Of a stretch of DNA of 64,000 nt, positions 13,440 to 26,709 are shown in pieces. The notes beneath the pieces are model-generated. The model had not been told where the DNA came from. It searched no databases and saw nothing but the letters and a program-made list of their open reading frames with translations. Position 1 is the stretch's first letter. Each line of letters begins with the position of its first letter. Source of the stretch: Nageia nagi (taxonomy: Eukaryota > Pinophyta). The stretch is taken from NCBI GenBank assembly GCA_050084985.1, contig JBITNC010000001.1, forward strand, positions 55,924,001 to 55,988,000, read 5' to 3'. Made by a program: the position numbers and the translations under genes.

Positions 13440-13725
13440 GGTGTGATATCATCACTCAAAATTAGTGGGCTCTATTGAGTTATCTTCATGAAATATCCCC
13501 CATTGAATGATTATCTTGGGACCCACTAATTTTAGGTAAAAGGTATGACATCATCACTCAAAATTGGTGGGCTCTATTGAGTTGTATTGATGAAATATCT
13601 CCTGTTGAATGATTATCTCCTACTAAATGATTATCTCCCACTGAATGATTATCTCTTGCTAAATGATTATTTTAGGACCCATTGATTTTAGGCAAAAGGT
13701 ATGACATCATCACTCAAAATTGGTA
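13440..13725. repeat. Tandem repeats in the element A U3
   Basis: Three units contain ATGACATCATCACTCAAAAT or a close variant (at about 13445, 13547 and 13702), each joined to GAATGATTATCT. Between 13600 and 13670 the short unit TGAATGATTATCTCC repeats four to five times at 18-19 bp. The 5' LTR copy near 46590-46730 has fewer units, so the number has changed since insertion. Confidence 0.7.
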
Positions 13726-14257
13726 GGCTTGACAACATCACCTGTTAGTGACTTGGACTAAACTAGGACTCTTATTTACAATAATTCATGGAACACCTAT
13801 GCTTCTATAACTTCTAGATTTTCACTTAAACACTTATTTCCCTTATTACAATACAACCTAAACAGGTACATTAACTCTCAAAAGTGACTTTGACCAATTC
13901 CTATGGCTAATGACTCTTTATTTATGTACAATTACTAGAAAAACACTCAACTTGACTAAGATTAATTCATAGGACTTAATACAACACCCAATAATAGTGC
14001 CTAGACATGAAAAAAATGGTTAAGACTTAAATACATTTAGATAATACTTAAACTATTTGAAAATACCCAAACTTCTTAGATTTGACCAAAATTTTAAGAA
14101 AAAGACCTTGTATAGAGAAAATACTATTTATCATTATTTACAAATGTGTAAAGGGAAAGAAGAAATGGGAATTATGAAAGATTTATTGAAATGAATGAAA
14201 TAATAAAGAATACTAGAATATTACCCTATTTCTAGAGTGTAATTATGAAAGAATACA

Positions 14258-14979
14258 ATCTTTTGGTAGCTCTTAAGGTCTTTGCCTATTGGAGAATAGA
14301 AACCTTCACTTACTGGTGCCACTCACTTACCTAGATGAAGCTTTTATATTTGTGTTAGATGGTGGAATTAGCTCTATAGGGAGCAAATATTGAATCTTCA
14401 TATTTAATTCCTTCACATCTTGATAATCTACTTATGATAACATAGGGTGAGTTTACATCTTTACAATATTTGCTTTTAACCTTATCAACAAATTCTCCAA
14501 TCTCCCAACATGTAGAAATCTTGCAACTGCCTCATGAACGAGGTCACTTTTATTGTAAATCTAAGATTTGTTTCTCAGAGAAATATTATTCTAAAAATTG
14601 AATGGTATTTTCCACCCATATAACAACACTATGTTATACATCCTACTCCTCCCACAACTTAGGAGCATTCATTTCATCAAAGAATTAAAGAATTTACTAA
14701 TAAAGCCAATTTTTATGTTTAGTTGGTGTTTATTAATATCCAAATTAAATACAAGATCTTGTAATTCATAGATATCTTGGGTTATCCTCAAAAATGTTTG
14801 CCTAGGCTTGGGAGTTATAGAAAATATATAATTTTAAGTGAATGCTCTTAACCCCAATCTTTCAAGCACCACTCTAGGTATATCTAGAGCCAATATGTGG
14901 AAAGCAGTCTAAGTAGTAAACTGCTGGAGTGCCTTTTCCATCTTATTCTTTAAAAAATGTAACTATGATAACCTCACCA
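14258..14979. other. Element A 3' untranslated stretch
   Basis: Lies between the accessory ORF end and the 3' LTR. No coding pattern was seen. No clear polypurine tract is visible next to the LTR. Confidence 0.4.
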
Positions 14980-17551
14980 ACTTTTCTTATATTTGTTACA
15001 CTAGAGATTTCCTAAAGTCCTTTATAATTAGCAATAGCTTTGTATTATCATCATTGAGAACTTTATTAGTTGCTACTATCTTCTTAAATTCTTCTTCAAC
15101 TTATTTTTCCTTTTGACCATCTATTATTGCAACTTGAGATTTGAGATCTGCTATCTATTTATTTAACTTATCCAACTTAGCTTTTCTTTCTACTAGGCTC
15201 TTCTCAAACTTAGAGTACCACTTTTCTAGTTTTTCTAGTAAACCTTTATTTTGGTTTTGCAACCATGCAACTATCTTATATTTGAGGGAGTAGTCTTTTT
15301 TATACTGATCTATATTTTTGTTTAATTTATCAATCTTTTTTTCCATAGCCTATAGGCTTTTGCTAGTCACCATAGAAGTATTTACAAGTAGCCTAGACTG
15401 ATCTATGGCCAGGACACTTTGCATTTATAGTTAGAATTTTTGTGGAAGCAATATTAATTATCCTTCTTTAAAAGGCATATGGGCTATTTTAATATCTCCC
15501 ATCTCTATAACTTTACTCAATATTCTAGTCTTATTCTAGGACCATAGAGGGTATTTACAAATTGCCCATAATGGGCTCTGCTAATTGTGTTGAAAAAAAT
15601 AATTTTAATTTCCTCTTACAAGGATGCAGAAAATGGAATTAATGAAGCATACTCATTGATTAAGTGAAGCTAAGGTTTGTTGTGAGGATTGTTCTACCTT
15701 TTGAGCAATAGTTGATACTTTAACTACCTCCCCCTCTTCTTCTTACAGCTTCTTCTATTTAGGAGTCTTATCCATTGGGTTGGAATATTTCATCTTATTA
15801 GGGTCATCATCATCATCTCCATCATGGACTATTCCATCTTAGGCTACTATGGTACCACCTATACCAAGCACATCACCCTTGCCTTGTTAGATCTCCTCCT
15901 TCACTCCTTCCCAAGTGTCTTGGTGGAAAATGGTATCTATGCTTTGGGTCCATTGGGTATCTTGAGAATCCAACATTTTTTTCCCCCCTTAATGGCCTCT
16001 AATATTTCTTAAGTTACCTTGGGAGGTGGAGGTGTAACCTTTGGAATTTAGGATTATGTAGTTTGAGGTTTCTTTGCCAACTTCTTCTCTTCTTCTTCCA
16101 AGGCTTGCTCAACTTGGGCTTGCACCAAAGTTTGAATTCTTCTCTTCTTTTTTGATTTTCTTGAACTAGATGGTTCTTTCAATTCTTCTCTCTTTTCTCC
16201 CTTCTTTGAATTACCTTGAAAATTAGGTGGTAATGTTTTTCCCATTTCTAGCAGTGGGTCTTGTGTATACTAAGCTTCCTAATATTTATTTTAGTTGAAT
16301 TCATCAAATAGTTAGTTTTCAACATGATGGATCTTAGTGGTGTAGTCAAATATGAACTTGGTGAAATAATGAATTTTATTGGGTCCCCAACCCAATTGGT
16401 CTATCAACTAGGTTACCACCTTTGCATTTAGGGAAAAATCTTATCATCTAACCTCCTATTTTATATATTTCTTGATCTCCTCAAGGATCAACCATGGCTT
16501 ATATAAAATTCCAAATTCCCACTTCAAGGATGCCTCATCTTCCTACTCATTTTGATTTATAAAATATTCCATATGAGGCCTTGGCTCATGGGCAAAAGTT
16601 GAGTGCTTTTTATTTGATTTAATTATTTTTGTAATTTTCCCTAGGGGGTCATACATCCATGGGGAATCCACCATTTCTAATTTGAAATTCTGTACAATGA
16701 AATCTACTATACTATCTTTACAACCAATTTCTAGTAAAGTAAAATTTTATATAGTTACTGACATACTTACAAGAGGTTTGAAATTGCCCTCGAACCCATA
16801 CTTAATATCTATAGTGCACATTGCCTACCCATCTCTATAGAATATAATTGGGTGGTTACATACTTAGTTAGGAAAAAAGGCTTTTCAAAATATCCATACC
16901 TTAAAATCATATTATAGTCCTTCAAAAAATACCAATCACCTATCTTATTTCCTCCTTGTAGCTCCCAAATAATGGTCTAGCATGGCCTATTGGGAAGTTT
17001 CCCTATTAAGATCTCCACCATCAATGCATACAACTTGTTCATAAAATCATAGTATGACCCATGCAACTTGGTCAATATTAGGACTCTTAAGTCAATTGGA
17101 ACTAGTCCAATGATAAGGGTAATAAGATAAATTTGCAATCTTGATTCTAAAAATTTCTCAAGGTTGTAATGGACCAAGAGCCACCAAAGATAAGAAGAAT
17201 ATCTAAAATCTGATTTTCTCAATTTTAAAAATATTTTTTCTTATCTCATTTGAGATAAAAGTAGGGAAGTCATAGCATACATGTGCCTCTATAATATTGT
17301 AATTCATCATCATCATGACTTTATCTACTTCAATTTGGGTCTTCTTTCCAAGAATGACTACTAATGCTTGCAATACCTTTCTATCTCATGCCTTCTCAAA
17401 GGAGGTAATGTCATAGCTCTAGATAAGCTTTGTACTTCTCCCCTTAAACCTTTCATCAATACAATTTAGCATTTCATCTTCATTTTTATAAAAATTACCC
17501 CTTTCATGCTTAATATCAATTTGTTTTTTATGTGAAAAGTCTAATCAACCA
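14980..17551 (-). pseudogene. Element A accessory ORF, middle and C-terminal part
   Basis: Follows A's pol on the minus strand and is split by the insertion of element B; the N-terminal part is at 27533-28110. The segment at 16977-17222 has YSSYLWWLLVHYNLEKF and GSYYDFMNKLYALMVEIL. These align with FVSYLIWLFIHQNSDYF and ADYYNFVEHFLFLAMSLM in the accessory protein of C. Further on, GDWYFLKDYNMILRYGYF (16910-16960) matches GDWFFAEEGTFVRLYNF, and CTIDIKYG matches YIDAKYG. A basic linker follows at 16054-16245 (SSSRKSKKKRRIQ), then a charged coiled-coil stretch at 15155-15346. Function is unknown. It looks distantly like the helical protein domains found in plant transposon accessory ORFs, but I cannot name a family. 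It has many stops and is dead. Confidence 0.65.
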
Positions 17552-18182
17552 TGTTTAACCAAAAAATAACCCTTAAACATGCAAAATAAGAGATGTTACA
17601 ACTAACAAAACTCTTTATTGATCTTTGGTATAAACCTCAATTTTTATTATATATTTGCCTCACATGGAGGGCTTAAGTACAATAAATAATATGGCCTCTT
17701 GGAAGCCTTCTTTGCCACTATTGAAAGCTCCAAGTAATATTTTATGAAACTTACAAATGAAAGAGAATAATGTTGATTGATTCTTTTTGTTGGTTCTTCG
17801 GATCTTCTTTGTTTAAATTAGCTACTATTCCTATAAATTTTGCACATACATAAAGAAATCAACACATCAAAACATACTTGCTCATGCTATGAATCAAAGT
17901 AAGTTAGCATAAATGAATATATATGTAAATAATATAGTAAATGCAATATACTTAAAACTCTAGATGTAGTTCAATGGCATAAGGTTGCATTCAATCTTGG
18001 TCCCTCCTTTTTCTCCTTGAGAAAGGTTTAATTTATATATTTTGAATGTGGATAAGGTTGATATTTTGGAGGCAAGGATGGAATAAAAAATCTAATCTAA
18101 CCTTATCATAGGTTATATCCACATAGGGAAGGTAGAGGATCCAGGATGACTCATCCTTGATTTGCTAGTTTGTTTGTTTCAC
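17552..18182 (-). repeat. Element B 3' LTR, truncated
   Basis: Begins TGTTTAACCAAAAAATAACC on the plus strand and aligns with 26710-27340 through GAGATGTTACAAC, CTTTATTGATCTTTGGTATA and GATGACTCATCCTTGAT. Similarity stops at 18182, about 190 bp short of the full LTR length seen in the right copy. Confidence 0.8.
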
Positions 18183-19638
18183 TTTAGGTATTGGAAGAAT
18201 GATTAGCAGGGTCTCCTTAGAGCCTCCTATTTGATGGGGCTCATCTAGTGTTATGCTCTCCTAGATACTAGTAGGAAGAGGTTTCCTTGGTCTTTATTTC
18301 ATGTAGTGGTTGATATGCTATAGCAAGGGACAATACATGCTTGGGATCCCCCATTGTTAGCCTAGATCTATTGGGAGTTATTATTTTATTCTTTAGGCCA
18401 TAAAACCTCATTATCAGTTAATATTACTCTTTAGGCATGGGGCTATGAGCATATCCATGTAGCTCATCCTTTGGGGATTCTAATGCCTAGTTTTGATACC
18501 CATGCAACTTATCCTATCAATGTCATGCATTGGCAAGAGGACTTTTACACTCACCCTTTAGATGGAATTCGATGAGATGTCACCTTTTATCAGAGGATGA
18601 TCACTCACCTCATTGTAGATCAAGTGAGGTTTTGACCTACCATGGTCACCTAGTTTGGTATGAGCTTACAATATAGTTGATAGGTATTAGGAAAGCTCAA
18701 GTTCTTAATGGTTGATATACTAGTTTTTAGAGTACTTCTACTTTGAGCATGTGCATCATTAATTTGGTTTGGTGCAGGATGTTCCATCAAAACCTCTACA
18801 TTTTTTGAGAGAGGTTGAGATACAGTTGAGGGATTTAGCCCCTAGTTTATGAAAATTCAGATCTCACATAAGAGGAGCCCCTGGTAGAGGATGTAGGTGA
18901 TGATGATGTGGGTATTATTAAGGATTTTGATATTTAGTGGTAGGTGGAGCTAGAGGTCGAGGATAGTGATGCATTAGGGTGTAGAGTATGCTAGTGAGTA
19001 CCTAAGCCTAAGGTGGCTATTAAGGTTGGGGAGGAAGTTAAGGACCAAGTGGTTGAGGTGCAGATGGTCAAGGAAGGGGCTAAGGAGAAGGTGGAAGAGG
19101 AGTAGGTGATGGATGATCCAAATGATGTAACCAATTGAGGTGAGGATATTTAGGTAGGTATTTCTACTAGAGGTGTAAGAGGAGGGGGAGCTCCTCCTCC
19201 ATAGGTACCTAATATTAATGCACTCTTGGGAGATATATATGAGTTAAGATACTAGGTTTCTTAGCTTAGTGTTTGCATGTATTGATATCGAGTTAAGAGA
19301 GATAGATATCATCGAGAGAGGGATGAGGCTTGAACCTCTTCATAGGTTGGAGGATCCAACACATCTACAAGAGGAGCTAGTCAACCATCAGTATTTATTT
19401 AGGGGATTCTTTAGTAAGGATTATTACTTCTCTATTATTTAGACATGGTTGATAGATATGTTCCTGGCATGCTATATCTAGTTGTTCCTATCACATACAT
19501 CCTCATAGATGTCTTAATTTATTAGGCACCTAGTGGAACTCAACAAACTACTAGTACTCAAGGTAGGGTTGTTAGACCTACTACATCTCATTATCATAGT
19601 AGGACAAGTGGGATTTCTTCATATTTGGGGGGGGGGGG
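18183..19638 (+). pseudogene. Foreign segment with a decayed plus-strand ORF
   Basis: The segment sits in antisense inside element B. It starts where the B 3' LTR similarity is cut and ends at a run of G (about 19627-19639), just where B's reverse transcriptase breaks off. Its plus strand has long stretches interrupted almost only by TAG and TGA, for example AWGYEHIHVAHPLGILMPSF near 18440-18500. Later come an acidic/glycine-rich part and a charged stretch (YRVKRDRYHRERDEA, about 19285-19330). The AWGYEH patch and charged tail recall plant-mobile-domain proteins, but the match is weak. It could be a captured gene fragment or part of another transposon. Confidence 0.35.
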
Positions 19639-20345
19639 AATATTTGTTATTCCTTTTATTTTATTAGGATTTACTTCAATCCCTCATCTAGAAATAATGA
19701 AAACTAATAATTTCCTAGATATTACCCCAAAAACACATTTCTTTAGGTTCAATCAAATTTTATGTTCTAGTAACTGATCAAATATTTTAATGAGCATTTT
19801 AGGGTGATCTTCCCATATTTTTGATTTAGCCAATAAATCATCTACATAATCCTCTATATATCATGCATGTAATCATGGAATATGTACATCATGGATCTTT
19901 TATAGGTAGCTCCATCAATTTTTAATTCAAAAGGCATTACTTTGTAATAGAATGTTCTCCATAGTGTTGTGAATGTGATTTTATGTTGATCTTCTAATGC
20001 TACCTTAATTTGGTTGTATCCTAAAAACCATCCAAAGTGACAACATTTCATGTCTTGCAATGGAATCAACCAAGCTATCTATTTTGGTAAGGAAAACTCA
20101 TCCTTAAGGCATGCTTTATTAAGGTCTCTAAAATTTATGCATATTCAAATATTCCTAATGGATTTCTTAACTAGTACCATATTAGAAATGCAATCAAAAT
20201 AATCAATTGGATGAATAGACTTGGCTTCCTAAAGCTTTTGCAACTCTTCTTTTACCATTAGGGTAATTGTAGGATGCATTTTTTATAGCTTTTGTTTAAT
20301 ATGTTTTACACCTTCCTTTATACTAAGATTATGCACTACCAACTC
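19639..20345 (-). pseudogene. Element B reverse transcriptase fragment
   Basis: Minus-strand reverse transcriptase in order from about 20290 down. VKEELQKLQEAKSIHPIDY (one stop) and CINFRDLNKACLKDEF are followed by LGYNQIKVALEDQHKITF (19854-20069). Then comes FELKIDGATYKRSMMYIFHD, and then, after a frameshift, YVDDLLAKSKIWEDHPKML with the catalytic YxDD. It breaks off at about 19640 in the palm-to-connection region, right at a poly-G run. The sequence type (GYNQIKMALED, NAGATYQRAM in relatives) is that of plant non-chromovirus Gypsy elements. Confidence 0.85.
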
Positions 20346-22120
20346 AAGATCAAGTCTAAGAATATCACGTATGACCATGCAAACATTTTCTACTTTTCCT
20401 TAAGTATTGTAATGAACTCTTTTCTTTCATATTCAATAATAAATTTCCCTAATTGAATTATTTTAGGGCTATTAGGTTCATTACTTAAATAAATTTCAAT
20501 GGTTTTTCAATTAACATATGAGATCCTTCCTCCAATTGGTTGGGTATTGGAATCCAATTATTATTGTTTGCATTATATTCTTCATCCTCAACTTCATGCT
20601 AATCTTACAAAGTAGTATTAATAGTCAAGTTTGTAGTCTATAAGATTATATCTATGTCTTTGAAATCCTAGATTGTAGGTTGTTCAAGAATCAATGTAAA
20701 ATCTATAGTTTCTTCATCTACCAGAAAGTATGAAGAAGAGCTACTTTAATTTTCTTAACCTATTATCTGAAACTCATTAAACTTGTCACTTCCAAATCAA
20801 TCATATTTTATTTTAGGAATTATATTTTTACATACTTTTATAATTTGTACCATATGAATTGATATATCAAAAAATAACCCTCCTAAGGATAGCATTTCAT
20901 ACTCTATGTCATCTTGATTTGTCATCCATTTAGATACTTCAGACAAATTTTCATATGTCATGGGCTCTAGTTCTAATTCAGTTATCTTGAAACTAGATAC
21001 TCCTTGAATTTGGCTCTTATAATCTAATCCTATCTTATCACTAAGAAATTGATAATGAATGTCAATGGAATTCCTAGGTCCTTATTTGTATCATTCTAAA
21101 CCTTTTCCTTTCCAATGACACCTATCAAAGTATCTTTGGAGAATGATATTACATCTAGTGACAAGTATTCTAATGAATCATAGAAAATACCTTTGTTAAA
21201 CTGAGGTAAATGGAGGATAGGTGGTTCTATTGGATCTTGATATACAAAAAGTGTTTGATTAGGTAACTTACCCTAATGGTACTAATTACCCTACCACACT
21301 AGGATACTCTTTATGTTTTCCTATTTCTTGAGCTATAGGAATATTAAAAATGACATTGTCAATGGCAAACTCTCTTATTTTGTAAGTAGTTAATTTTATA
21401 GTCATATGGTAAATATAAAATGGTTTATTTTTTATTGTACAATCATTATTTTATGCATTTATGGGATAAGACACTTTTTATGATGATGCTTTATTTACTT
21501 CATCCAGCTTTCATGCTCTTTCTTCCCATGTTTGCTTTTCTAGGATTTTTGGTTCTATTTTTAGTAATGGATCCCTATTAATATTTGGTGCATGAGTTAC
21601 TTCAATAATAGTGAGATATTTCCCTTTAAAGAACTTGGAGAAGCATCTTTTTATCAATATCTTCTATTGACACTTTTTAGGAACCATAGGTTATGTAAAA
21701 TAATAAGTAGAAGCCAAAGTAGTCTCCATTGAAATATGTATATAATTTTAATGGGAATATGGATTTCATCTCCAAGTACATAGTGTACTACCCCATCATG
21801 AATGTATTTCAGGTAATTATGATATGTTGATGGAACAAATTACATGTATCTAATCCATGATCTTCCTAAGAGTAAGTTGTATTGTGTTATATCTCCTTCA
21901 ATGACTTGCAATAATGTTTGTATGGTTTTAGATCCCATAATAATAGGTAGTGAGATAGATCCCATTATTGAGCATAAAGCATAATTGAAAGCTCTTAATT
22001 ATATGGAAGATGACATATGTGTGAAAAAGAGAGATTTAGTTTCTTATAGGTAGTTGTAGAAATGATATTTATTACATAACCTTAATCTATTAATATCCTT
22101 TTAAAAGCCTTCCCATATAT
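20346..22120 (-). pseudogene. Element B protease and pol linker remnant
   Basis: A retropepsin C-terminal half is readable at about 21790-21960: QYNLLLGRSWIRYM followed by VPSTYHNYLKYIHDG. Its DSG catalytic motif was not found. Between it and the reverse transcriptase (20346-21640) the minus strand is a decayed acidic linker with many stops and no clear domain. Confidence 0.6.
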
Positions 22121-22619
22121 ATTGGATATAATATGTAATGGGGGATCTTGACCTTGGGAATGGTTTGATTACCTAACTTGATGAATGTGGAAGGTAATAA
22201 TGGATTTTTAGCTTGTTTTAATATTTCCCACAAAAGACACAACTTTTAGGGTCATTGATATCCAACTCAATTATTTGCAACAATTGGTTCATAGCTTCTC
22301 TATGATCTTCAAATTATTGTAATAACTCAAACAAAGACATATTTACTTGTGAGTTTCTTAATTGATGTTGCAAAGCTCCTTTTACTAAAATCTTAAGAGG
22401 TTGAGGTCTAGGTATATTTGGTTGTATAATATAGTCATTTTTTTGATTGTTAAGGATATTGGCTTACCTTCCTTGTACCCTTTATGCTCTTGTAGTTATG
22501 CTTACCATAGTAACGAAAGTAGAATCATTGTGAAATACTTTATGTGCTACTTGATTTTGGTTTATTTATTATGCTATGATGTTTGCTTTATGTTGAGAAA
22601 GTAGGTTCTAATATATTCC

Positions 22620-24950
22620 TAGATTTTTGATTCGAGATACTCAATGGGTTATCTACCTGTAATCTTCCTTGATCAATCAAATCTTAAAACTTGTGTTGTA
22701 ATGTTCTAAATTTGCCTATAGTATGGCCCTTTTGATGATGATACTAAAAATAATCATTCTCATTTACATTTACTATCTCTTGCATCTACGTCTTTTAGGT
22801 TGTATTTCAGGTAATATAATCATTTGATGGTCTATTAATTTTTTCAAAATATCATAAAGAGATTTAATCAATGAAGTAAACTTTCTAGGGGGTGTCCTAG
22901 GTATTTTGTGGAGTAGGTGTATTTTGTAGAGATTTGGTTCTCCATATTTAAGATAATAAACTTTATTAGCAGCATTGGTTTTGTTGATTATTCTACCTGA
23001 TTTCTATTTCTAATATAAGGCTCTTTTTTTTACCTTTTATTTCTCCATCTTGGATTATAACCTTTTTGATTACAATAGCTTAAAAAATTTCTTTCTCAAA
23101 TGTCTTATGTTGTTGAATAAATAAGGTACTAGTGATGGATGTTAAACAACTTTGACTAAACATTTTCACTAGTTTTTCTTATGGTATAGTATAAGGATGC
23201 TTGTCAGAATCACCCTCCATCTTGAAATAAAGTTAGCCAATTATGCATATGTGGTGATGCTATGTTCAGTTAAGTTATTATACCAGTCCATTGCTTGTCC
23301 AACAAGTTTCATAGGAAAGATACATAACATCAAAGCATCATTGTTGGAAATTAAATAATTTGAATATTTAAAAATCTCAGATGTTCTTTAGGATCCTCCT
23401 TTCCTTTGAAAGATTCAATTTTTGGAATCTCAAATTTGAAAGGATATCTATCTTAGCAACACTAAGGTGTATGGGCTCATTATAAATTATTTTGCAAGAG
23501 ACTTTATGTTTGTTTTATTGGTGTAACATTATTTCAATCTCTATTAACCTTTCATCAAAGTCATTAGTTGGTTGTGTGAGAATGATAGGTTTTTTATAAT
23601 CCCTATTACCTTCCCTTTGTTCATTTGTTGTAAATGATTGTTAACTTCTTTTGGAAGGTGTTTGATCACCATAATAATTTTCATTATATGGTAGAGTAGG
23701 TAGAGGCAATTGATTTGGAGGTAACTATCATTTCCTTTGTTGATATAAAGGTGTGATAGCATGATGTTTTTTTATCTTCATATCTAGATTAAGGTAAAGG
23801 GGCCTTAGCGATTGTTGTTGATCATGTAATATGTCCCTTTTTCTAGGTAAATGAAGGTTTTGATTTTTAAAATTTTTATGACCTTGGGGAGACACGGATC
23901 TTGCTCTAGATGCCACCTTCATATTATATACTATTTTCTTATTAGGTCTATTCTAAATTTGACTTTGAACCTATTGTTTGTTAGGTTCCTTAGGGGTATT
24001 TTGCTTTGGTATGCATGAAACACAGGTTGTGTTTGCAAACATGAATTTTATCCTAATATTCTAGGTTGATTCAATTTATATGTATTTGGATTATATAGAA
24101 TAATTTGTTGGTTATTTTAAAGTTGTTCCTAATTTTTATTTGATCTAGACACATAAAATGGTATCTCTTTTACCTTATACCTTAAAGGATCAAGATTTCT
24201 CTTATGTCTTTGTTCAAGAAACCTATGACTAGTCCTTGGGGTAGTATAATTAGTTCTAGGATTTGCATAACTCATAATAGAAGAAGCATAACTAGTCCTA
24301 AGGGTAGTTGTATTAGTTTCAAAATATGATAACCATCATTATACAACCTATCATGGCTTCTTGATTTAGGTGTAGGAGTAGCTATATGTATCAAAATTCT
24401 ATCATCAAATTCATTCATCCTTCTAGAGATGGTGTAAGGGGTATAATCATCTCATATTATATAGGATTGGACAAGACATACATCTGGTAGATAACACAAA
24501 ACCCATTCATATTTTAGTTTAAAAGGACCTTTTTGTAAAATTACATAAGTTGAATGCATTCATGATGGATTACTAGTCCTTAAAATAACTTCTTCCTCAT
24601 TACCTATTGATGTTTTTTCTGTTAGAGAAGTTAAATCTAATGAAATACTATAAGCATGAGAAGAATGAGAAATCTTTAAATGCATTAAATGTTATATTGC
24701 TTCATTTAAGGTATCTTATATTTCTTAAGGAGTTCCTCTCCTTGATATTTCTCTACTAGATCTATGATACCTATGACTAAGTTGTCTCTCTTGGTAGGTT
24801 TCATCATAGGGCTCTTGTTATTGACGAGCCATTTGAGAATGAGTAATAACTGTTCTCTTTTATTTTTTAAGACTTTGCACTTTTCACTTTTTTTTTTTGG
24901 TTTTTTGCTAAATAAGAAGTAAAAAAAACATATATCATTCATAGCAATTA
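22620..24950 (-). pseudogene. Element B gag remnant
   Basis: The Gag core at about 23200-23350 reads FPMKLVGQAMDWYNNLTEH then YAQLANFISR, the usual retrotransposon Gag pattern (hydrophobic helix, WYNNL, then a QL..F helix). A zinc-knuckle-like stretch near 22700-22750 reads YHHQKGHTIGKFRTLQHKF, in which the cysteines of the expected CxYHxxxGHTxxxC have been lost. The N-terminal part reaches about 24940 and is charged and coiled-coil-like. Multiple stops and frameshifts. Confidence 0.7.
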
Positions 24951-26709
24951 CATTTTTATTTTAGGTTTCATATTATGAAGAAAACAAATGAATGCATAAA
25001 CAACCTATTTATAAAATCACCTTTTTGATGTGATTATCTTATCTAATTTGGTTGATAAATTAAATTAATTTCTTTAATGAGTGATGTGAATCATTAATTT
25101 TATTTTTTTGTTAATTTTCCTAGTTTATTTTTTCTATTTAGGTGTTTTGGAATAGTGTAGGCTGAAATTCTATAGGAAATCTATGGTAAAGTATCGACTT
25201 GGTACTTAAGGTGGTTCCCTTAATGCAATGGGGAGGAATGCATTGAATGACTATCTTGATATTAGAATCCAAGCATATCCTCCTTATTTATAGTCACTTA
25301 TGGATTATCTACAGGATCATCTTAGGTTTGGCTCTATGGCTTATGGTGTGGTCAGTGGGTACACAAAAAATATAGAATCAATGGTTGGTCATCACCTCCA
25401 ACTCATTGATATTTATTTTTAAAAGGTATTATGCATATATATTAGCATAAAATAACTCATAAAAAGTACACCCTAACCCATCATACATGTCCTTTCATTG
25501 TATTTTATTTAACATGAAAAAAGAGTGCTTTAATTAATGAGTCTTAATCCAACCCATGAGATTCATCACCACTTTTAGTGTAATTCTTTAACCAAGAATT
25601 AATGAGATTCATTTACTTCTTCTAAGTGTGGAAGTAATTAAATGAAGTTCATTTACCACTTTTTCCTATTTTTATCTACATTTGACCTCCTTTTAGAGAG
25701 GTAAAATAAGGTATAGAAGAAGCCATTAAGTGAATGTAAATTACCTTAAATGAGATTCTCTAACTCCTCTTTGAGTCACAATACTTCCACCTCCTTTCAG
25801 AGTGGAAAGGAAAATAGGAAGAGTTTTAATGTGAAGTAAATTTCCTTATATGAGATTCTTTAACACCTCTTCAAATTACCATCCTTCAACCTCCTTTTGG
25901 AATGATGAGGTGGACCATTGAAGAGTATTAATGTGAAAGAGAAATACTCACTAGTAAATTAACCAATTTAATGTGTTTGGATTTTCCTTAACCTTGATAA
26001 ATTAACTTTATATTTATTCCATTTCTTAAATTAGAGTTAATTCCTCCTTTCAAGTGTGAAAGTGACTTAATGAAAGTTCATTTACCAATTTTAGTGATAA
26101 AAAGTGAGAGAAAAAAAGAGTTCATTTACTCCTTTCCTATTGCACCCATTATGATAACCTAAGATCACCTTTTGGTGTAAATCGAGAGCATAGGTGGGTT
26201 CAAGGGAAAGTATTATTTTATTTTGTTTTTCATTTCCAAAACCAAAAAAGATAAACAACATTCATATAATTTATTTAAATAAAGTAAAAAACAATGCATA
26301 TTTCTTAAACATATATCTACTCTTCCTACATGCAATCTAAGCAAAAAAATCACAAACAAGGGGTTCTTTTTATTTTTTCATTTTTAGTGCCTAAATTATG
26401 CTTTTAATATTGAAAAAAGTTGAAATGTATACATTTGGTCTTGAATTGCTATCATTTTCACACATTTACATAGAGTCACTAGCATTCCAATACAATTGCT
26501 GATGTTCATACACAATTGTTAGCACTCGATATCAATCATCAATGATCACATAGAAAGAAAACATAAAACAACAAATAGAAAATATTACAAGATTTAGTGA
26601 TAATTCCTCAAATATATAAGACAAAAACAAAATATACAAAGTAAGAAACACCCTTGCTCCTCATTTTCAATGTAGCCTACATGTGAGGGTCCTCCTTCTA
26701 GCTCGATAA
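24951..26709. other. Element B leader, no gene seen
   Basis: Lies between the B gag and its 5' LTR. It contains diverged repeats of a TTCATTTACTCCTCTTT-like unit at 25560-26130, in both full and partial copies, and a short AT-rich tract. The bases next to the LTR (minus strand TTATCGAGCTAGAAGG) are not a convincing tRNA complement. Confidence 0.45.

Larger units (their letters stand above)
12314..14257 (-). repeat. Element A 3' LTR
   Basis: About 1.94 kb, starting TGTAATATCAAGGG and ending GAATACA on the plus strand. It aligns over its length with the interrupted 5' LTR. Shared landmarks include GAGCAAAAGGTGGTGGGGAT, CCTTAGGGTCTC, CTCCCTACAACCATTAATGA and TTTCTAGAGTG. Divergence is visibly high, so the insertion is old. 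Confidence 0.8.
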
